Below, one piece after another: positions 59,282 through 64,000 of a DNA stretch of 64,000 nucleotides (positions are counted from its first letter, which is position 1; each line of letters begins with the position of its first letter). A program made the translations under genes and the position numbers. Source of the DNA: Actinomycetota bacterium. Its GTDB lineage: Bacteria > Actinomycetota > Thermoleophilia > Solirubrobacterales > 70-9. The stretch covers positions 1-64,000 of the forward strand of contig JAFDWB010000078.1 of assembly GCA_018268675.1 (NCBI GenBank), in the 5' to 3' direction. The notes below the pieces were generated by a model. The model was not told the origin of the DNA. It ran no database searches and worked only from the letters and a program-made list of their open reading frames with translations.

Positions 59282-60189
59282 GCCCCCTGCGCCGCCGCGG
59301 CCCGCCGGCGGATCCGCAGCCAGCTGGGGACGAAGCGGCCGCCGGTGCTGCGTACCGAGTAGACGTAGAGCACCACCAGGAAGCCGGTGAGGACGACGAT
59401 GGTGCTGATTTCCGGATTCCAGTAGCGGGACACGTAGCCTTCGACGGCGGCGACCAGGAAGGCGCCGAAGATGGCGCCGCCGTTGCGCCCGAGGCCGACG
59501 ATCGAGACCGCCATGAAGGCTTTGATCGCGATCAGGTCGCCGCTGTTGTAGGCGCTGCCCTGGGTCGGCGCGACGACGAAGGCGGCGAGCGCGGCGAGGA
59601 TGGCGCTGACGGTGAAGGCGATCGTCGCCAGCGTCGGCACCTTGATCCCGAGCCCTTCGGCGGCCGGCCGGTTGTCGGTGCAGGCGCGCATCGTGCGGCC
59701 GAGGTCGGTCCTGGTGAAGAAGGTGAAGAGGCCGACGGTGACGACCGTGGCCGTCCCCCAGACGATCAGTTCCTGGTAGGAGATGTGGACGCCCCCCGGG
59801 CTGATCCCGCCGGCGACGAACAGTTCCGGCCTGATCACGGTCGCCGGGCTCAGCTTCATCGCCAGCTGCAGCAGCATCAGGTTGAGCCCGATCGTCACGA
59901 TCAGCGCGTTCAGCGCGTTGCCGCCGAGCCGCCGCAGCAGCAGCCGCTCGGAGACGAACCCGATCGCGCCCACCGAGACGCAGACGAGGATCAGGAGGAT
60001 GAACGGCGAGGTGATGCCGAGTGACGTCTCGAACTTCCAGGAGAAGACGGCGCCGAGGATGTAGAACGTGCCCATCGCCAGGTTGAGGTAGCCGCAGGTG
60101 TTGTAGACGAGGTTCCAGCCGAGGCCGATCAGGAGGTAGATCGCGGCCGCGGTGACCACGCCCTCGGTCGTCTGCAGGAATTCGGTCAT
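59278..60189 (-). CDS. branched-chain-type ABC transporter permease (LivH family)
   Basis: 303 residues with about eight membrane segments. GLGWNLVYNTCGYLNLAMGTFYILGA-type start and the cytoplasmic EAA-like loop (RTDLGRTMRACTDNRPAAEGLGI) identify LivH. ATGA overlap with the ATPase gene. Confidence 0.92.
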   Translation of the reverse strand: MTEFLQTTEGVVTAAAIYLLIGLGWNLVYNTCGYLNLAMGTFYILGAVFSWKFETSLGITSPFILLILVCVSVGAIGFVSERLLLRRLGGNALNALIVTIGLNLMLLQLAMKLSPATVIRPELFVAGGISPGGVHISYQELIVWGTATVVTVGLFTFFTRTDLGRTMRACTDNRPAAEGLGIKVPTLATIAFTVSAILAALAAFVVAPTQGSAYNSGDLIAIKAFMAVSIVGLGRNGGAIFGAFLVAAVEGYVSRYWNPEISTIVVLTGFLVVLYVYSVRSTGGRFVPSWLRIRRRAAAAQGA

Positions 60190-60914
60190 CGTCTCGCACC
60201 CTCCGCGCTGAAGTAGGACTCGGCCAGCTCGGGCAGCTCGGCGCCCGCTTCGACGGTGCCGTCGCGGACCACCCGCCCCTGCTGGAGCACCACGCAGCGG
60301 TCGGCGACCCGCAGTGCCTCCAGCACCCGCTGCTCGACCACGACCACCACCCGACCCTCGTCGGCGAGGCGGCGGCAGGTGTCGAGGACCTGCTGCCAGA
60401 TGATCGGCGCCAGGCCCATCGATGGCTCGTCGAGGAGGAGGACGCTGGGGTCGGTCAGGAGCGCCCGCCCGATCGCCACCATCTGCTGCTCTCCCCCCGA
60501 CAGCGACTGGACCTTCTGCCGCAGCCGCTCGCCGATGATCGGGAACGCGGCGGTCGCCCGTTCGATCCCCTCCTCGGCCTGCGCCGAGCGCAGGCGCGCG
60601 GCGCGGGCGGCGACCCGCAGGTTCTCCCAGACGGTCAGGGACGGGAACAGGCCGCGCCCTTCCGGCACCAGCCCGAGCCCCATCCGGGTGCGGCGGTGGA
60701 TCGGCAGGCCGAGCAGCTCCTCGTCGTCGAGCTTGACGCTGCCGGCGCTCGGCCTCAGAGCGCCCATCACGGTCGCCAGCAGGGTCGTCTTGCCGGCGCC
60801 GTTGGGGCCGGCGAGGACCAGCAGCTGGCCGCCCTCGACGGCGAAGGAGATGTTGCGGAGCACGGTCAGGTCGCCGTAGCCGCCGACGATCCCCTCGATC
60901 CGAAGCGCGCTCAC
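60186..60914 (-). CDS. branched-chain-type ABC transporter ATP-binding protein (LivF family)
   Basis: 242 residues. Walker A GPNGAGKTTL, signature LSGGEQQMVAIGRAL, Walker B VLLLDEPSMGLAP, and the switch region VVVVEQRV with Gln in place of the common Asn/His position. It powers the importer together with the LivG domain of the fused protein. GTG at 60914. Confidence 0.94.
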   Translation of the reverse strand: MSALRIEGIVGGYGDLTVLRNISFAVEGGQLLVLAGPNGAGKTTLLATVMGALRPSAGSVKLDDEELLGLPIHRRTRMGLGLVPEGRGLFPSLTVWENLRVAARAARLRSAQAEEGIERATAAFPIIGERLRQKVQSLSGGEQQMVAIGRALLTDPSVLLLDEPSMGLAPIIWQQVLDTCRRLADEGRVVVVVEQRVLEALRVADRCVVLQQGRVVRDGTVEAGAELPELAESYFSAEGARR

Positions 60915-62740
60915 GTCGCCTCCACCGTCCCCACGTAGGAGCGCTGGAACTCCGGCATCGCGAAGACCTCCTCGGTGGTGCCGTGGGCGAGCAGCCTGCC
61001 ACGGTCGAGGGCGACGATGTCCTCTGCCAGCGAGCGCACGAAGGGCAGGTTGTGCTCGACCAGGAGGACCGTGCAGCCGGTCCCGTGCAGGCGCCGGATC
61101 ACTTCCGCGAAGCCCTCGACCTCGGCGTCGTTCAGCCCCGAGGAGGGCTCGTCGAGGAGCGCCAGCCGCGGGTGGCTGGCGATCGCCCGCGCCATCTCGA
61201 CGAGGCGCCGCTGGCCGAAGGTGAGCGAGCCGACCTCGGCCTCGTGGCGGTCGCCGAGGCCGACGTCGACCAGCGCCGCCTCGGCCCGCCGCCGGCGCTC
61301 GCGCTCGCCGACGCCAGCGCCGCGCGCCGCCTGGTCGACCCCGATCAGGACGTTGTCGAGGACGGTGAGGCTGGGGACCAGCCGCACCCGCTGGTAGGTG
61401 CGGGCGATGCCGAGCCGCGCCCGGGACACCCGGCCGCTTTCGGTGACGTAGTCCCCGTCGATGAGGATCTCGCCGCCGCTGACGTACTGGTCGCCGGCGA
61501 TCATGTCGAGCAGGGTCGTCTTGCCGGCGCCGTTGGGCCCGATCAGCGCGGTCAGCGACCCCGGTCGCACCGTCACCGAGACGTCGGCGACGGCGGTGAG
61601 CGCGCCGAAGGACTTGGTCACGCCGGCGACCCGCAGCGCCAGCGGCTCGACCGGCGCCAGCTCCGGATGGTCGGCCGCGGCCTCGACCGCGGCGCGGCGG
61701 CGGAACGGCAGCGCCGGCACCCAGCCCTCGAAGTCGTGCAGCGACGGCATCAGCCCGCGGGGGAAGAAGTGGACGGTGACGACGACGATCGCGCCGAGCA
61801 GGAGGAAGCGGTATTCGGCGAGCTGTTCGCCGAGGATGATGAAGCTGGCCTGGTAGATCAGGGCGCCGAGGACCGCCCCCGTCATCCGGCCCTGGCCGCC
61901 GATGAAGACCGCCAGCGCCAGGGCGAAGGACTCGACCAGGCCGAACCCGTTGACGCTGACGTAGCCGAAGTCGCCGGCGTAGAGGCCGCCGCAGAGGCCG
62001 GCGAGCAGGCCGCCGACGAGGAAGACCTCGAGCTTCAGTCGCGAGGAGTGGCCGCCGTAGCCGGCCAGCAGGTCCTCGTCGTGGTGCAGGGCCTGGATCG
62101 CGCGGCGCATGTGACCGCGCCCGTAGCGGTAGTGGAGGATCGCGATCGAGACGACCAGCAGCGCCACCGCCAGCCAGAGGTAGGCGGTTTCGGTCCGGAA
62201 TTCGTAGCCGAATACGCTCAGCCGCGGCACCCCGATCAGGCCCGCGTTGCCGCCGGGAATCCAGTTCCCGGTGGTGATCACGGCGGTGGTCAGCAGGCTC
62301 ACCGCCATCGTCGCGATCGCCAGGTAGTAGCCGCGGGCGCGCAGCACCGGCGAGACCAGCAGCGCGATCACGGCGCCGGCCCCCGCGCTGGCGATCAGGG
62401 CGAGGAGCGTCGGGCCCGACCATTCTTTGGCGATGATCCCGTACATGTAGGCGCCGACGAGGACGAACGACGCCTGGCAGAGGGAGATCTGGCCGGCGGC
62501 GCCGAGCACCAGGCCGAGCCCGACCGTCGCCAGCGCCCAGATCGCGGTCAGGCTGAGGATGCTGATGAAGTTCGTCGACTGGTACCAGGTGAGGTAGATG
62601 AAGACGACGACCGCCGCGACCCGCAGCAGCCCCGCGTAGGGCGGGCGCCGCCGCGGCGCGGCGTCAGGTCGACGTCGGGGGGCGGCGGCGGCCACGCCGA
62701 CGCCACCCCCCTCGGTGCTCTGCTCGATTCCGAACGCCAT
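60911..62740 (-). CDS. fused LivM permease and LivG ATP-binding protein
   Basis: 609 residues. Residues about 35-330 are a membrane permease of the LivM type (GLVLGAAGQISLCQASFVLVG, QGRMTGAVLGALIY). About 370-609 are an ATPase: GPNGAGKTTLLDMIAG, signature LTFGQRRLVEMARA and Walker B LALLDEPSSGL. The fusion keeps a 1:1 ratio of permease and ATPase. It follows the substrate-binding gene by 3 bases. Confidence 0.93.
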   Translation of the reverse strand: MAFGIEQSTEGGGVGVAAAAPRRRPDAAPRRRPPYAGLLRVAAVVVFIYLTWYQSTNFISILSLTAIWALATVGLGLVLGAAGQISLCQASFVLVGAYMYGIIAKEWSGPTLLALIASAGAGAVIALLVSPVLRARGYYLAIATMAVSLLTTAVITTGNWIPGGNAGLIGVPRLSVFGYEFRTETAYLWLAVALLVVSIAILHYRYGRGHMRRAIQALHHDEDLLAGYGGHSSRLKLEVFLVGGLLAGLCGGLYAGDFGYVSVNGFGLVESFALALAVFIGGQGRMTGAVLGALIYQASFIILGEQLAEYRFLLLGAIVVVTVHFFPRGLMPSLHDFEGWVPALPFRRRAAVEAAADHPELAPVEPLALRVAGVTKSFGALTAVADVSVTVRPGSLTALIGPNGAGKTTLLDMIAGDQYVSGGEILIDGDYVTESGRVSRARLGIARTYQRVRLVPSLTVLDNVLIGVDQAARGAGVGERERRRRAEAALVDVGLGDRHEAEVGSLTFGQRRLVEMARAIASHPRLALLDEPSSGLNDAEVEGFAEVIRRLHGTGCTVLLVEHNLPFVRSLAEDIVALDRGRLLAHGTTEEVFAMPEFQRSYVGTVEAT

Positions 62741-62743
62741 CGG

Positions 62744-63940
62744 CTATTCGAGCGCTTCGAACGTGCCCTTGCTGGTGATCGCCGCCGGGATTGCATAGCC
62801 TTCGGCGATCGCCCCGCGGTGATCACTGGTGGTGAACGTCCCGCTGTGCCAGACCCCGGTGAAGCCGAAGTTGTTCTCCAGCGCTTCGACGTTCGTCTTG
62901 ACGTCGAGGGTCTTCGTCTGTTCGAGCAACTTCTTGATCATCCAGATCGCGTCCCAGCCGGAGCCGACCACCAGGTTCGGCTTGCCGGGGACCGCTTCCT
63001 TGAACGTTTCGATCGCTTTCTGCTCGGCTTCCGTCGGGGCTTTCCCGGGCAGGAGCAGTGACGGCACCTGGATGATGATCTGCTGTTCGTTCCCGGCCAG
63101 CTGCTTCAACGCTTCCGCGACTTCGAAGGAGCCGAGGCAGTTCTCCAGGTAGATTTTGCCTTTGAATCCGAGCGCCTTGGCGTCGCCGACGGCGCTGATC
63201 GCGGCGGGCGTGCACTCGGTGAACCAGAGGCCGTCGGCGCCCTGGGAGATCGCGTTCTGGATCGCTGCTTTGAACGAGGATTCCGTCGGGCTCGTCCTGA
63301 TCAGGATCGGTTCCAGACCCTGTTTTTTCAGCTGCAGCGGAGCTTCGTGGGCCGAGTCGTCACCGGACTTGTCCTTGTCCGCGAAGACGGCGGGTTTTTT
63401 CGAGTATTTGGCGATCATCTTGGCCGCCGCTTCGATCGTCGGCGAGTAGCCGAGACCGACGCCGAACATGTGGGTGTCCGGTTCGGGGAGGTTGTCCGTC
63501 GAACCGCAGAAGACGATCATTTCGGCTTCCGCGGACACCGGGGCCTCGGCCGCGCAGTCGGGCCCGAAGGCGCCGCCGACGACGAGTTTGATGCCTTCCT
63601 GGGCAAAAGTCCGCAGGTCCGAGACGGCCTTCGCCGCTTCGCCCGCGTTGTCGTGGACGATCAGTTTGAGTTCGTGACCGTCGACGCCGCCGTGCGAGTT
63701 GATCCACTTGACCGCGGCTTCGTAGCCTTCCGCCTCGGCGCCGAGCACCGGCACCGGGCCGGTCTTCTCGCTGGTAGCGCCGATCACGATCGGTTCGGTG
63801 AGGCCGCTACTGCTGCTGCCGCCACCGCTACCGCCGGAGGAAGTGGTTTCACCCCCACCGCTCTGACCACCGCACGCCACCAAACCCAAGGCCAGCGCCA
63901 TGAGCGCCACACCCACCGCCAACTTGGCTGTACTCCGCAT
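62744..63940 (-). CDS. ABC transporter substrate-binding lipoprotein (branched-chain type)
   Basis: 398 residues. A signal peptide ends in the lipobox LVACGGQ, so it is an extracellular lipoprotein. The LivK-like fold shows VIGATSEKTGPVPVLGAEAE and LKLIVHDNAGEAAKAVSDLR. It gives the system its specificity; amides or aromatic acids are possible. AAGGAGAG precedes the ATG. It uses GAA and AAA codons more than its operon partners. Confidence 0.94.
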   Translation of the reverse strand: MRSTAKLAVGVALMALALGLVACGGQSGGGETTSSGGSGGGSSSSGLTEPIVIGATSEKTGPVPVLGAEAEGYEAAVKWINSHGGVDGHELKLIVHDNAGEAAKAVSDLRTFAQEGIKLVVGGAFGPDCAAEAPVSAEAEMIVFCGSTDNLPEPDTHMFGVGLGYSPTIEAAAKMIAKYSKKPAVFADKDKSGDDSAHEAPLQLKKQGLEPILIRTSPTESSFKAAIQNAISQGADGLWFTECTPAAISAVGDAKALGFKGKIYLENCLGSFEVAEALKQLAGNEQQIIIQVPSLLLPGKAPTEAEQKAIETFKEAVPGKPNLVVGSGWDAIWMIKKLLEQTKTLDVKTNVEALENNFGFTGVWHSGTFTTSDHRGAIAEGYAIPAAITSKGTFEALE

Positions 63941-64000
63941 CCTCTCTCCTTTTCAACCCGGGCCCCGATTCCCAAGCCCTCTTTCAAATCGAGACTACTG
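63941..64000. other. right edge, upstream region of the ABC operon
   Basis: 60 bases with the SD of the lipoprotein gene. The promoter probably lies here or beyond the window. Confidence 0.4.

Overview
This is high-GC DNA with strong G/C at third codon positions and many 4-bp stop/start overlaps. It is most likely from an actinobacterium of the class Thermoleophilia (Solirubrobacterales type). That placement is an inference. It rests on the mycofactocin cluster, a secreted protein with tandem KLAEGSV repeats, several SDR and Rieske genes, and possible leaderless genes. No insertion sequence, phage gene, tRNA, rRNA or CRISPR array was recognised. Reading left to right, 1-16.3 kb is mixed metabolism. 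It holds a TetR-PucR regulator pair, a split aconitase X with an EamA exporter, alanine dehydrogenase with a divergent Lrp regulator, a DEAD-box helicase with a possible ATC start, a GAP-family membrane protein, an amidohydrolase, two secreted proteins, and an acyl-CoA dehydrogenase with a TetR-SDR pair.

The centre of the window (16.3-31.8 kb) reads as one catabolic island. An APC permease is followed by a B12-dependent diol dehydratase (fused large and medium subunits, then a small subunit) and an SDR. A Zn alcohol dehydrogenase diverges from a second copy of the dehydratase, which is followed by its ATP-dependent reactivase. A 971-residue protein joins an aminoglycoside-phosphotransferase-type kinase, a degenerate M23 domain and a class III PLP enzyme. 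It diverges from a GntR regulator that is coupled to another SDR. Three promoters of this island share a GATTGGTC-type motif, so the GntR protein may control all of them. No microcompartment shell gene is present. A two-component system and a small exported protein come next (31.8-34.1 kb).

At 34.2-40.5 kb lies a mycofactocin locus: mftA-mftB-mftC-mftD-mftE-SDR on the minus strand and mftR-mftF on the plus strand, with a near-perfect palindrome between mftA and mftR. Mycofactocin is a peptide-derived redox carrier for dehydrogenases with tightly bound NAD. The working model is that diols and amino alcohols are converted to aldehydes by the dehydratases and the kinase/phospho-lyase, and the ADH and SDRs then handle redox steps using mycofactocin instead of a Pdu-type compartment.

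The right part (40.5-64 kb) carries a secreted protein, a large BTAD/NB-ARC/TPR regulator, a sedolisin protease, a Rieske oxygenase operon (alpha, beta, aldehyde dehydrogenase, substrate-binding-like protein, cupin, amidase, DUF2848) and a long tightly coupled operon of branched-chain-type ABC transporter, amidase and three-subunit molybdenum hydroxylase. A CoxG-like protein stands close by. Four intergenic regions contain three families of long hairpins whose arms vary while pairing is kept. These are the clearest structured elements not explained by genes.
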